Source of the DNA: Verrucomicrobium sp. BvORR034
GTDB taxonomy: Bacteria; Verrucomicrobiota; Verrucomicrobiia; Verrucomicrobiales; Verrucomicrobiaceae
Direction: 5' to 3'
NCBI RefSeq assembly: GCF_000739635.1
Contig: NZ_BATQ01000016.1
Location: 62,001 to 126,000 of the forward strand
DNA length: 64,000 nt
The notes under the pieces are model-generated. The model saw only the letters and a program-made list of their open reading frames with translations. It did not search any database and was not told the origin of the DNA. Positions 32,791-41,487 of this stretch are shown here, one piece after another; within the stretch, counting starts at the first letter, position 1, and every line of letters starts with the position of its first letter. A program made the position numbers and the translations under genes.

Positions 32791-33867
32791 ATGCGACTGA
32801 TTCCATCTTTTCCAAAACCGGGGTGCTTCAGCCGGTCGCTTGTTTCTTTCGTCTGCTTCGCACTGGTCGGCGGGTGGGTATTGGACGGCAGCGCGTTCAG
32901 CCAGGAAGTCCTGCCCGACGAGCTGCGCACCAATGGTGCAGCCAGTCTCAAGGCGGTCCAGCCAGTGAAAAACCTTGCCATGCAGAGCGCCATCCAGCTT
33001 GGCAAGAGCAAGGACAAGACGCTCACTGGCGTGGCGACTACGCCAGACGGGTACATCCTCACCCTCGCCAGCGAAGCGGAACCGCTGAAGCCGCTGAGAG
33101 CCTTCCTTTCGGATGGAACAAGCACCGAGGTGCGCGAGGTCAAACGGGATGACCGGCTCAATCTGCTGCTCTTGAAAGTGGACCGGGCCGGTTTTATGCC
33201 CGCCGCTTGGGGCGAATCGCTCTCGCTGGACATCGGCCACTGGGTGGTGAGTCCCACTGAGCATGGCAGCGAGGTGCGGCTGGGTGTGGTGAGCGCCAAC
33301 CGCCGAGCCATCCCCAACTCTGGCGCGGTCTTGGGCGTACGCTTCGGGCTGGATGACGCCGATGTGGGTGTCATGGTGGAGGAAGTGGCCGCAGACAGTC
33401 CGGCTAATCTGGCCGGCATCTTGAAGGATGACCTCATCCTGGCAGTGGATGGCAAGGGCGTGTCCAAGAATGAAGCCGTGGCCCGCATCGTGTCGGGCCG
33501 GCAGCCAGGGGATCTGATCAAGATCAAGTATCGCCGGTCCGGCGCAGACAAAGAGACGGAGGTGCGGCTCGCCAGCAAGAGCCGCGTGCTCATGAACTGG
33601 GCGGGCGAGGACTTTGGGAATCACGGCACCTCCTTCCGCACCGACAACTACCCGGAGATCATCCAGCACGACCTGCCCCTGGGCCCCATGGACATGGGCG
33701 GTGCCGTATTCGATCTCCACGGTCGCGCCATCGCCATCAACGTGGCCCGGGTGGACCGTGTCACCAACTACGCCCTGCCCGTCGAGGCCTTTCTGCCCGA
33801 CCTGCTCAAGTGGCTGCGCGAAGACCGGAACGCAGAAAAAGAGAAGGCCAAGAAACGGGAGAAGTGA
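32791..33867 (+). CDS. HtrA-like pseudoprotease with PDZ domain
   Basis: A 358-residue paralogue of the preceding protease with a signal peptide, a trypsin-like domain and a PDZ domain (EEVAADSPANLAGILKDDLI). All three catalytic positions appear replaced: TLASE where TAAH is expected (His to Ser), DRLNLLLLKV where an Asp is expected (Asp to Asn), and GPMDMGGAVFD where GDSGG is expected (Ser to Met). A GAGAGGAG ribosome binding site (32779-32786) precedes the ATG. It lies 21 bp after the active protease and is surely in the same operon. It probably binds substrate or regulates the active partner rather than cleaving. Placement of the PDZ domain before the Ser-region loop is unusual and deserves a structural model. 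Confidence 0.8.
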   Translation: MRLIPSFPKPGCFSRSLVSFVCFALVGGWVLDGSAFSQEVLPDELRTNGAASLKAVQPVKNLAMQSAIQLGKSKDKTLTGVATTPDGYILTLASEAEPLKPLRAFLSDGTSTEVREVKRDDRLNLLLLKVDRAGFMPAAWGESLSLDIGHWVVSPTEHGSEVRLGVVSANRRAIPNSGAVLGVRFGLDDADVGVMVEEVAADSPANLAGILKDDLILAVDGKGVSKNEAVARIVSGRQPGDLIKIKYRRSGADKETEVRLASKSRVLMNWAGEDFGNHGTSFRTDNYPEIIQHDLPLGPMDMGGAVFDLHGRAIAINVARVDRVTNYALPVEAFLPDLLKWLREDRNAEKEKAKKREK

Positions 33868-33990
33868 GAGGCTTCGCCCAGCCCACCGAGTTCAAAATCG
33901 ATTGCCTTTCTTGTCGGGCGTCGTATCTTTGTTCACCGATGACAGAATAAGAGCATCAGACTCCAAGTGGTTTCCTGAATCCCGCGCTCC

Positions 33991-34038
33991 ATGGATGAGC
34001 CCGGGCAGCAGCGGGGTGATTTCACCGGCTGCTTGTGA
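33991..34038 (+). CDS. Candidate 15-codon leader uORF before ABC-F gene
   Basis: ATG GAT GAG begins a 15-codon ORF ending TGA at 34036-34038, 44 bp before the ABC-F start. Its last two thirds lie inside the hairpin at 34007-34033. Many resistance-type ABC-F genes are controlled by short upstream ORFs whose stalled translation changes RNA folding. Being coding is unproven, and no ribosome binding site is obvious. Confidence 0.3.
   Translation: MDEPGQQRGDFTGCL
34007..34033 (+). promoter_or_regulatory. Leader hairpin upstream of ABC-F gene
   Basis: AGCAGC/GCTGCT and GGTGA/TCACC make an 11-bp stem with a small GG/G internal loop and a TT turn. It has no T-run after it, so it is not a plain terminator; it could be an attenuator or a ribosome-access switch for the ABC-F gene 50 bp downstream. 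Confidence 0.4.
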
Positions 34039-34082
34039 ATGCCAACCTGATTTCCGTCTCATCATGTCGATGACGCGGGTCC

Positions 34083-35675
34083 ATGCTCATGTCTACCTCG
34101 GTTTCTTTTGCCAATGTCACCTGGTGCACCCCTGATGGGGACCCTCTCTTCACGGATCTAACCCTGTCCCTCACGGGCTGTCGGACGGGTCTCGTCGGCC
34201 GCAACGGCGTGGGCAAGACCACGATGCTCAAGCTGATCACGGGTGAACTCCGGCCGCATGCCGGCAAGGTGATCGTCCACGGTCGGGTGGCGTACCTGGA
34301 ACAGGTGGTTCAGGAAATAGAAGGCCAGACGGTTGCTGGTCTCTTCGGTGTGTCCGGGGATCTCGCCCTGCTGCGGCGTGCCGAGGCGGGCACCGCTGAA
34401 CTCGATGAGCTCTCAGACGTGGACTGGACCCTGGAGGCCCGGATTCTGGCGGCGCTGGGCAAGGTCGGCCTCGACGCTGGTCCGGGCACTCTTTTGCAGG
34501 AGCTTTCCGGCGGCCAGCGCATGCGTGCCCGAATCGCAGCTGTCTGGTTTGCAGAGCCGGATCTGCTGTTGCTGGACGAGCCGACCAACAATCTCGACCG
34601 CGAGGGGAGAGCTGCGGTGCACGCCCTCCTGAAGGAATGGTCTCACGGAGCCATCGTCATCAGCCACGATCGTGAGCTGCTGGAAAACATGGACGTCATC
34701 GTGGAGCTCACGTCACTGGGAGCGAGGAAATATGGCGGAAACTGGTCCCACTACCGGGAGCGCAAGGCGCAGGAGTTGGAGGCCGCCCAGCACGATCTCG
34801 CTCATGCGCAGAAGCGCCAGGAGGAGGTGGATCGTGACGCGCAGGTTGCCGTGGAGCGCAAGGCCCGCCGGGATGCAGCGGGCCGGCGCAAGCGCGCGAA
34901 GGGTGGCGAACCGCCCATCCTGCTGGGGGCCAGGAAAGATCGTGCAGAGGACTCGGCAGGGGTAGGGGCTCGCTTGGCGGAGCGCCGACGGTCGGAGGCC
35001 GCGGAGGGGTTGGCCTCTGCGCGGGGACGTCTGGAAGTGATCCAACCGTTCACCGTAGTGCTAGCTCCCACGGGGCTTCCTGCGGGCAAGACCGTGCTGG
35101 AGGTGGATGCGGTAACGGCTGGCTATGAACCGGGACAACCCATCGTGCGGGATGTTTCGTTCTCCATCAACGGACCGGAACGAGTGGCGGTTCAGGGCCG
35201 AAATGGCTCGGGCAAGACAACCTTGTTGCAGGTGATTTCCGGCAAGCTTGCTCCGTGGGCCGGCAGTGTTCGCTTGGGGGTGCCATTCGCCATGCTGGAT
35301 CAGCAGGTGAGTCTTTTGAACCCCCAGCTTTCCATTCGGGATAACTACCGGAATCTGAACCCTGACAGCGATGAAAATGCCTGCCGTTCCTCCCTGGCAA
35401 GGTTCCGTTTCAGAGCGGACGCCGCACTTCAAACCGTCGCCACTTTGAGTGGCGGACAGATGCTACGGGCCGGACTGGCCTGCGTCCTGGGGGGCAGTCA
35501 TCCGCCTCCCTTGCTGATCCTCGATGAGCCGACCAACTCCCTGGACCTTGAGTCCATCGAGACCGTGGAAGCCGGGCTTCGCGGCTATGACGGGGCTCTG
35601 CTGGTGGTCAGTCACGATGAGGCGTTTCTTCAAGAGGTTGGCATCCATCGGCGGATCTCTCTGCCTGTGTCGTGA
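34083..35675 (+). CDS. ABC-F family ATPase
   Basis: A 530-residue soluble protein with two ABC ATPase domains and no membrane segments, which is the ABC-F layout of ribosome-associated factors (translation factors such as EttA, and antibiotic ribosome-protection proteins). Walker A motifs: GRNGVGKTTMLKL and GRNGSGKTTLLQV. Signature motifs: LSGGQRMRARIA and LSGGQMLRAGLA. Walker B: LLLDEPTNNLD and LILDEPTNSLD. Between the domains is a Lys/Arg/Glu-rich linker (about residues 220-310) that would reach the ribosome. A second ATG at 34089 is possible. A leader hairpin and uORF precede it, and an APH-like kinase gene converges on it. Resistance is suggested by this setting but not proven. Confidence 0.9.
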   Translation: MLMSTSVSFANVTWCTPDGDPLFTDLTLSLTGCRTGLVGRNGVGKTTMLKLITGELRPHAGKVIVHGRVAYLEQVVQEIEGQTVAGLFGVSGDLALLRRAEAGTAELDELSDVDWTLEARILAALGKVGLDAGPGTLLQELSGGQRMRARIAAVWFAEPDLLLLDEPTNNLDREGRAAVHALLKEWSHGAIVISHDRELLENMDVIVELTSLGARKYGGNWSHYRERKAQELEAAQHDLAHAQKRQEEVDRDAQVAVERKARRDAAGRRKRAKGGEPPILLGARKDRAEDSAGVGARLAERRRSEAAEGLASARGRLEVIQPFTVVLAPTGLPAGKTVLEVDAVTAGYEPGQPIVRDVSFSINGPERVAVQGRNGSGKTTLLQVISGKLAPWAGSVRLGVPFAMLDQQVSLLNPQLSIRDNYRNLNPDSDENACRSSLARFRFRADAALQTVATLSGGQMLRAGLACVLGGSHPPPLLILDEPTNSLDLESIETVEAGLRGYDGALLVVSHDEAFLQEVGIHRRISLPVS

Positions 35676-35707
35676 CGGCGTCTTGGTGCCGTGCCGAACG
35701 GTGGTGA

Positions 35708-36493
35708 TCAGATGTGCTGGCCGGCTGAGAAGTCTGCCAGCCACTTCACATCGGAATCGATAGAGGCGACATCGCCCCGGAGATGAAACCCCACCCAGGG
35801 CTCAATGCCACCCGATGCCAGATGCAGTGTCCGCTCGATCTCCCGGTGCTGGAATTCTCTGAGAACTTCCAACGCATCCATCCTTGAAACATGGCAGACT
35901 TCGCAAAGCAGCGAGAAGCGATGAACTTGGTCCTTCCCAGGCACCACACCGCAGTGTTGGCAAAGCTCAGGAGTACGCAGGGGGACGCTGTGCCAGGCGA
36001 TTTGCGCAATGTCTTCGATGGTGTTGCCGGGTTCCGCCATGTCCCAGTCAATGAATCCGACGAGTTGATCCTCCCGCCAAACCATATTCCACGGACCTAG
36101 ATCACCATGGCGAATGATCTGGCCTGTGGACCAACGCCTGTCGGGATCGCGCCACACCGCATTGGGCGGCGGGATGAAGTCGGCGACCGCATGGTGATAG
36201 GCGTTGAGAGCCTCACCGATGGCGATGATGCCGGAGTCTTTTAGAAGGCAAGGTGGCCACGGGCGGAGCGCCACCGTTCCTTCCAGATAGTCAAGTTCCT
36301 CGAACTCCTGAATGGATTCTCGAACACGAGGGGAGTGGAGATAGTCCTTTGTGGAAAGATGCTGGAGCAACGCGTGGACGGCCGGTGTCCAGGGACCGAC
36401 AGGACGTCGGATTCGGGTGCCGAAGCGCGTCACGGTGGAGACGCTGCCGGACGCGGATTCTCCCTCTCTAAGATCGCGTCCGGTGTTTGACAT
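35708..36493 (-). CDS. Aminoglycoside phosphotransferase/choline kinase-like protein
   Basis: A 261-residue protein of the APH/choline-kinase superfamily, small-molecule kinases with the protein-kinase-like fold. The catalytic loop is IRHGDLGPWNMVW (His-Gly-Asp, with the conserved Asn) and the metal-binding motif is VGFIDWDMAEPGN. An N-terminal nucleotide-binding lobe is short and poorly conserved. The substrate cannot be assigned: members phosphorylate aminoglycosides, macrolides, choline, homoserine or sugars. It converges on the ABC-F gene with 32 bp between the stops and is 12 bp downstream of the pyruvyl transferase gene on the same strand, so it may share its transcript. Confidence 0.85.
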   Translation of the reverse strand: MSNTGRDLREGESASGSVSTVTRFGTRIRRPVGPWTPAVHALLQHLSTKDYLHSPRVRESIQEFEELDYLEGTVALRPWPPCLLKDSGIIAIGEALNAYHHAVADFIPPPNAVWRDPDRRWSTGQIIRHGDLGPWNMVWREDQLVGFIDWDMAEPGNTIEDIAQIAWHSVPLRTPELCQHCGVVPGKDQVHRFSLLCEVCHVSRMDALEVLREFQHREIERTLHLASGGIEPWVGFHLRGDVASIDSDVKWLADFSAGQHI

Positions 36494-36505
36494 CCCTGCG
36501 CTTTC

Positions 36506-37795
36506 CTACGCCTCGATCGCCTTCTTCACCACCTGCATGGTGGCGGCTTGGCGCTCATGGACAAAGTCCATCGCCTTCTTCACCTTGGCCTGGGCAGCGG
36601 GATAGTCGCTGTTGATGGCCAGGAGGGTGTCGACGGTTTTGCCTGCGGGCGTGGAGTCGAACTCCAGAAGCCATTCGGAGAGACCGATGTCCTTGAACAT
36701 CCAGCACTTCGGGCTGTGGAACTCGGAGTACGTGTGGATGATCGGCGTGCCGTTGGCCAGCGCGATAATGGGTGAGTGCGGCTCGTGACACACGACCGTG
36801 TGGGCTCGTGCAAAAACGGACGCGGCCTCGTCTGCATTCCAGAAGCTGTCGAGGTTCACGACGTTCTTCTGAATGTCGGCCGGGAGCAGGTCGTAGATGA
36901 GGCGCTTGTTGTGCACCATCTCCTTCTTCACCTCGGGCGAGATCAATACCTTGTACCCGGTGCGTTTGACCCACAGCGTGACGAGTTCGCGGTAAACGCC
37001 CGCGCGGCGTTCGTCATCGGCCACCTGTTCTGGAGTGGGATGCAGGGGATTCAGCGGCGGATTGTGCACTCCCGGATGTTTGGCGGTGTGCGTGCGCAGC
37101 TGCAGGGTGATGAACTTGCGGTCTTCCAGTCCGGCTTGTTCCATGAACGCCAGCGCCTTTTCATCGTCGCGCACATCGATGCCGAAACAACCGTCTGGGG
37201 CAAACTCGAGCACCGGTGTTTTGACCCCGGCGGTCTGTAGGATTTCCAGGGTCCGGCCTTCGCGGCAATAGACGAAGGCAGCGTTGTTGAGCAGGTCGAT
37301 CCGCTCAGCCGCCTTGTCGCCCTGCACAAAGTCGAGGAAGTACGACTGGCCGTAGAGACCGTAGGGCTTGCCGAGCTTCCGACAGTAGCTCATGAAGGAG
37401 GTGTCCGTGCCCATGCCAGAGTTGTGAATGGCCACATCGGCGCGCTTGAAGGCGTCCACCAGCGCTTCGCCCTTCTTGTCCTGCTTGGTCAGATTGCCCT
37501 GAAGGATCTCCACCTTGGGAAAGCGACGGCGGAGCATGGCTTCGACGCGATCATCCAGCTTGGAGGCCCAGAGGATGACCTGCGCCTCGGGGAGATGTTG
37601 CTCAAGAATGCGCAGCGTCCCCGGGGTGTGGCCAATGTCCCCGATATTCACCGTGTCCCAAGCCGACTTCAGCAAGACGGTCTTGCCTTTGCCAGCATCC
37701 TGCCCAAATGCGGGCAGGGAGGCGGCTCCCAGAGCCAGGCCGGCTTGGGAGAGGAAGGTGCGTCGGGTCTGCGTTGGGGCTGCTGGGGAAGACAT
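36506..37795 (-). CDS. Polysaccharide pyruvyl transferase family protein, Tat signal
   Basis: A 429-residue member of the polysaccharide pyruvyl transferase family (PF04230), enzymes that add pyruvyl ketals to sugars in exopolysaccharides or cell-wall polymers. The core shows VNIGDIGHTPGTLRILE at the start of the first Rossmann-like half, later VAIHNSGMGTD, and near the end VVCHEPHSPIIALANGTPIIH and the following HSPKCWMF. Unusually, the N terminus carries a twin-arginine signal, TRRTFLSQAGLALGAASLP (residues 10-28), predicting export of the folded enzyme; most members act in the cytoplasm with phosphoenolpyruvate. Without that donor outside, the activity may differ. It is 12 bp before the APH-like kinase gene. 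Confidence 0.85.
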   Translation of the reverse strand: MSSPAAPTQTRRTFLSQAGLALGAASLPAFGQDAGKGKTVLLKSAWDTVNIGDIGHTPGTLRILEQHLPEAQVILWASKLDDRVEAMLRRRFPKVEILQGNLTKQDKKGEALVDAFKRADVAIHNSGMGTDTSFMSYCRKLGKPYGLYGQSYFLDFVQGDKAAERIDLLNNAAFVYCREGRTLEILQTAGVKTPVLEFAPDGCFGIDVRDDEKALAFMEQAGLEDRKFITLQLRTHTAKHPGVHNPPLNPLHPTPEQVADDERRAGVYRELVTLWVKRTGYKVLISPEVKKEMVHNKRLIYDLLPADIQKNVVNLDSFWNADEAASVFARAHTVVCHEPHSPIIALANGTPIIHTYSEFHSPKCWMFKDIGLSEWLLEFDSTPAGKTVDTLLAINSDYPAAQAKVKKAMDFVHERQAATMQVVKKAIEA

Positions 37796-37889
37796 GAAGA
37801 AAAGGGGCGAAACAGGAGGAATGTACCGGCTTCACCCTCCTGGGCAAGGCTTCCATGCTTTGGCGGCGATCCAAATCGAGCCGGAGGGC

Positions 37890-38585
37890 TCACATCTGAC
37901 GGTTCTGATCCGTCCCTGCCCACCAGCCAGAGAGACGCTCCCCAGGGAATGGGGGAATGGCCAGCCCCGCGGATTCATAGTGAGAGGTGTCGTTGAAGAG
38001 AGTCAGCCGGGCGCGAACGGGACTCTTGAAATCCACAATGTTCAGCGCGGCCGGGCTCTGGTCCAGGTTGTCCCGGTAGCGCCGTGGGTCAAAGCCGAGG
38101 AGGGAGCTGAGCAGCAGCCGGATGGTGGCCTTGTGGGAGACGATTGCCACATTCCCAGAAGGATGGGCGTGCAGGATGTCCATGAGGGCGGGCAGGGAGC
38201 GGGCGGTGACGGCCAGGCCGCTCTCTCCGCCAGGCGGAGCAAAGGTGAACGGGTCCTCTTCCCAGGCCGCTGCCTCTTCGGGATACTTCGCCTCCACTTC
38301 AGGGCGGGTCATCTCCTCCCAATGGCCGTGGGAAATTTCCCGCAAGCCATCGCGAGGTTGCACCTCCAGTCCATGGGGCTGAGCCAGGATGCGGGCGGTC
38401 TCCATGGTGCGATCCAGTGGGGAGGCATAGACAGCGATGAGGTTTTCGTTCGCCAGCCGGATGGAAAGCCGACGGGCCTGCTCCCGCCCTTGATCCGACA
38501 GCGGAACATTGATGGAGCCGGCAAACCGGTCCTCTGCGGTGAGGATCGTGGCACCGTGGCGAATGAGAAAAATGCGGGTGTTCAT
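37890..38585 (-). CDS. Histidine phosphatase (phosphoglycerate-mutase-like)
   Basis: A 231-residue cytoplasmic enzyme of the histidine phosphatase superfamily, which includes cofactor-dependent phosphoglycerate mutase, fructose-2,6-bisphosphatase and cobalamin pathway phosphatases. The catalytic RHG is at residues 9-11 (IFLIRHGATILTAEDRFAG). The supporting motifs YASPLDRTMETARI, the acid-base region LREISHGHWEE and the second His in VAIVSHKATIRLLL are all present, so it should be active. The substrate is not fixed by sequence. It lies 36 bp downstream of the GH15 glucoamylase gene on the same strand, so a role with sugar phosphates is plausible but inferred. Confidence 0.9.
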   Translation of the reverse strand: MNTRIFLIRHGATILTAEDRFAGSINVPLSDQGREQARRLSIRLANENLIAVYASPLDRTMETARILAQPHGLEVQPRDGLREISHGHWEEMTRPEVEAKYPEEAAAWEEDPFTFAPPGGESGLAVTARSLPALMDILHAHPSGNVAIVSHKATIRLLLSSLLGFDPRRYRDNLDQSPAALNIVDFKSPVRARLTLFNDTSHYESAGLAIPPFPGERLSGWWAGTDQNRQM

Positions 38586-38621
38586 GGAGAATAGGGAGGA
38601 GGGGGAGATGGCAGGCAGAAA

Positions 38622-41036
38622 TCAGACCACTTCCACACGGCTATTGTGCCCTTCCCAGTGATTGGAAGCCAGCCAGTAGAACGTGAAGTCTGCTGCAGCA
38701 CCGACATGCAAATCCGTAGTGGGCAGATCCACATACCACAAGCCTAGGGCTTCGTTGCGTGTCGTTTCTGTCTCTTGCGTGGACTGCCATCCGTCCAACG
38801 ACCAGACCACTCGGGCACCGGCATTGAGCACGATGCGAAGCGTCTTGCCGTCATGCATATGTCGCAGCGGATGGCGGAAGCTCCAGATCTCATGCGTGCC
38901 GTGAGTGCGCCGGATGGCGTAACGGTCTCGAACCGGAGGCAGCAGATCGAAACACACCCCGTCGTTGCGGCTGCGTACAAGCGAGACGTACTCGGCATGA
39001 GACCAGCACAATGGCATGGCTGCACCCGTGGGGCAGCCGGGGTTCAGATGCTCGCCCACCGGGGCGTCGTCCCAGAGTTGCTCGCTGATCATGCCGCCAT
39101 CATTGGCAAACTCCTCCATAGCCTTGATGTAGGGCAGGGGATCGCGACCGGCGGCCAGTTCGTAGTGGCCGCGTTCTCCCGTGAGAATGGGCCAGGAGCG
39201 GCCCACTCCGCCGCCGTCAAAGGGGCCACCATCCGACTTCTGCCCGTAGCCATCGTGGTTGTATCGTCGCCAGCCGGGTCCCTGGGGTAGGTCGCGCTTG
39301 ATGACGCGGTCGATGACTTCGAGTGACTCAAGAATGACCGGATCATCGGCGGGGCGAATGCCCAGTCGCACCAGGTGGAGGAAATCACCTCCCACCACGT
39401 TGCGGGCCGGGTGGTAGCCGCCGCCATTGGCCACCAGCAGCACAAGCGTGTCGGGATCCGGATGGGGATCAGGAGTCAACGGGTCCGCAGGCGTGATGCG
39501 GACATAGTGGCGGGATCGCCCCGGCACCAGGTCACCACGGGTGGTGACCGTCCACTCCTCCAGATGGTCAGACAGCCAGTCTGCATAGGCGAGGATGAAG
39601 TCGGAGGTCTCGGGAAGATTTCGTTCTCCGGCAAACTCGGCAGCGGCCGCCAGCCCTGCGATCACTGTCGCCAGGGTGGAGGGCGAGTAGCCCGCATTCT
39701 CCTCCCAGCGCTCCTGCATAGTTACCGGTCCATTCTGGATCAAGTGACCTGCCGCATGGCGGATCATGTTCCACGGGTCAAACAGGCCCAGGCCGTTGCC
39801 CTTGTGCTTCAATCGCCAGGCCAGCAGGATGGGCGCGGCCACTTCATCCATCTGCATCCCGGGCCAGTACGCGTTGCCGTTGATCCAGGAGTTCTGCGGA
39901 AAGCTGCCATTTTTCCCCTGGATCGTGCTCAGCCAGATCAAGGCGCGCAGCGGCGTGCTGTGTTGCCCAGTGGCCAGCAGCGCGCTGGCGCTCTGCACCA
40001 GATCGCGCGTCCATACCAGATGATAGCCGCCGAGGTCATCGTCTCCTTTGGACTCCCCCCAAGGGATGCTCATGGAGGCTACCAACGCCCCCTGGAAGAT
40101 CTTGTCCTCATGGGAGAGCAGGACGCACCGGCTCAGGCGGTACATGCTGCCCTGATCCGCGGTGTTGTGGCTGAAGTCGTACTTGGCATCGATGACCGCC
40201 CTCTGCCACTGCCGCACATAGCCTTCCCGATGAATCTCAAACGGGGTGGCCAGAGACTGTAGCAGCTTGGCGGCCGTGCTCTGACAACTGCCTCCAACGC
40301 CGACTGCGATGGTGAATGCGCCACTGTCCGGAAGTCGGATTTCTCCCGTGAGAGCGATGTTGCCGTGCTCGGCCGCGTGGAATTGCCAGTCCATCTGGAA
40401 GTTGTCGGACAAGTCCTGCCAGCCGTCGCTGGCCCCGGCGAATCCTACCGAGCGTTTCGTGAAACCAGAGCTGCACCCAAGCAGCAGATGCGTGCCCGCC
40501 CTCTCCGCATGCAGCAGTTCCGCGCCACCAAGGTTACAACACCAGCCCGAGTTCCCCTCTCCGCGACCCGCAATATGCGGTGCCAGCAGCACGTAGAGAC
40601 GCAGTTTCCCTTCCAGCGCTTCATCCTTCACCTCCAACCGAACCTGCATGAGCAGCACGGAGCGATGCGGGTCCGTGAGGATGTGTTTGACCAGCCGGTA
40701 GCGTCCATCCGGTGCGGTGTTGATGATCTGGTAGAATGGGCAGTCTTTCTCCGGATAGCTGATCTCGTGGTTGAGATCCCGCTTCTCCTCATGAAAAAAC
40801 GTTTCACCATCGGTGATGAGAAGCTGGCAATCCCGGGTGTTCGGCTGATCCACATGGGGGTAGTAGATCTCATTGATGATGCCGTGGCTTAGGGTGAACC
40901 ACACCCGGCAGCTCGTGTGGTAAGACGTGCCCAGGCCCTCCTTCGCGCTGGAGGTCCAGCGGGGTGGGATGCCCGGCGCTCCAAAGGCGGTGCGATCCGT
41001 GTCGGCGTCTGGCTGAGAGGAGGGGTGAGGATTCAT
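38622..41036 (-). CDS. GH15 glucoamylase/glucodextranase-like enzyme
   Basis: An 804-residue glycoside hydrolase family 15 protein. Residues about 15-275 match the N-terminal glucodextranase-type beta-domain (YHTSCRVWFTLSHGIINEIYYP). The catalytic (alpha/alpha)6 barrel follows, with SIPWGESKGDDDLGGYHLVW and TRDLVQSASALLATGQ, and the catalytic-base region GGMISEQLWDDAPVG. A C-terminal beta-rich part follows. It releases glucose from alpha-1,4 (or dextran alpha-1,6) glucans. No signal peptide is seen, so it acts in the cytoplasm, probably on storage glycogen or imported oligosaccharide. It lies upstream of the histidine phosphatase gene and 173 bp from the divergent small ORF. Confidence 0.93.
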   Translation of the reverse strand: MNPHPSSQPDADTDRTAFGAPGIPPRWTSSAKEGLGTSYHTSCRVWFTLSHGIINEIYYPHVDQPNTRDCQLLITDGETFFHEEKRDLNHEISYPEKDCPFYQIINTAPDGRYRLVKHILTDPHRSVLLMQVRLEVKDEALEGKLRLYVLLAPHIAGRGEGNSGWCCNLGGAELLHAERAGTHLLLGCSSGFTKRSVGFAGASDGWQDLSDNFQMDWQFHAAEHGNIALTGEIRLPDSGAFTIAVGVGGSCQSTAAKLLQSLATPFEIHREGYVRQWQRAVIDAKYDFSHNTADQGSMYRLSRCVLLSHEDKIFQGALVASMSIPWGESKGDDDLGGYHLVWTRDLVQSASALLATGQHSTPLRALIWLSTIQGKNGSFPQNSWINGNAYWPGMQMDEVAAPILLAWRLKHKGNGLGLFDPWNMIRHAAGHLIQNGPVTMQERWEENAGYSPSTLATVIAGLAAAAEFAGERNLPETSDFILAYADWLSDHLEEWTVTTRGDLVPGRSRHYVRITPADPLTPDPHPDPDTLVLLVANGGGYHPARNVVGGDFLHLVRLGIRPADDPVILESLEVIDRVIKRDLPQGPGWRRYNHDGYGQKSDGGPFDGGGVGRSWPILTGERGHYELAAGRDPLPYIKAMEEFANDGGMISEQLWDDAPVGEHLNPGCPTGAAMPLCWSHAEYVSLVRSRNDGVCFDLLPPVRDRYAIRRTHGTHEIWSFRHPLRHMHDGKTLRIVLNAGARVVWSLDGWQSTQETETTRNEALGLWYVDLPTTDLHVGAAADFTFYWLASNHWEGHNSRVEVV

Positions 41037-41209
41037 GCGGCTGGCCGGGATACGTTTTTGGGCACGGAGCAGGAGGCATTCATTAAGAACTCACCACATC
41101 GCAAGTATCGCTTTCAGGGGAAAATAGCAGGGAAGGGCATGTCTTATCCATGATCAATCTCGTGGATTTTCAGTTTGAGAGCTTTTGCTTTCTGCCGACC
41201 TTTAGCCCC

Positions 41210-41434
41210 ATGACCAAGAAACACTCCCTCGACAAGAAGTCAGAGAGGAGTGGGGCATGCGCAGTCAACGTGATCGCTGAAGCGGGATGTCTTGGCAGGT
41301 CTTGCCAAGAGAACATTGAATCGGTGATTGAAGAGATGGATGCCATCTCGGCAATCCATCGTGGACTGGAAGAAATGAACTCTGGAAAAATCATCAGCTC
41401 TTCAGTCGCTCATCGTAGATTGAAGAGACTGTGA
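41210..41434 (+). CDS. Small antitoxin-like protein, low GC
   Basis: A 74-residue ORF (start ATG 41210; an ATG at 41150 is also in frame). The C-terminal part, AISAIHRGLEEMNSGKIISS, has the pattern of small antitoxins of the Phd/RelB/ParD kind (an amphipathic helix, RGLEE, then a GK/GR turn). The N terminus is Lys/Ser-rich with Cys residues and gives no clear DNA-binding motif. Composition is clearly more AT-rich than its neighbours, which suggests transfer. No toxin ORF follows: 54 bp on, the macro-domain gene ends on the opposite strand. An orphan antitoxin or a remnant is the best guess. Confidence 0.4.
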   Translation: MTKKHSLDKKSERSGACAVNVIAEAGCLGRSCQENIESVIEEMDAISAIHRGLEEMNSGKIISSSVAHRRLKRL

Positions 41435-41487
41435 CCGAACCGAAGTGCTTCAAGTGATGCGAGCTCGGCTACATGACCAAAGCACTG

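Noticed and set aside
31783-33720. A 645-codon open frame on the minus strand
   Set aside because: Antisense to the two HtrA-like genes, whose motifs and starts are clear.
34007-34033. Leader hairpin as a Rho-independent terminator
   Set aside because: No T-run follows; it is listed only as a regulatory hairpin.
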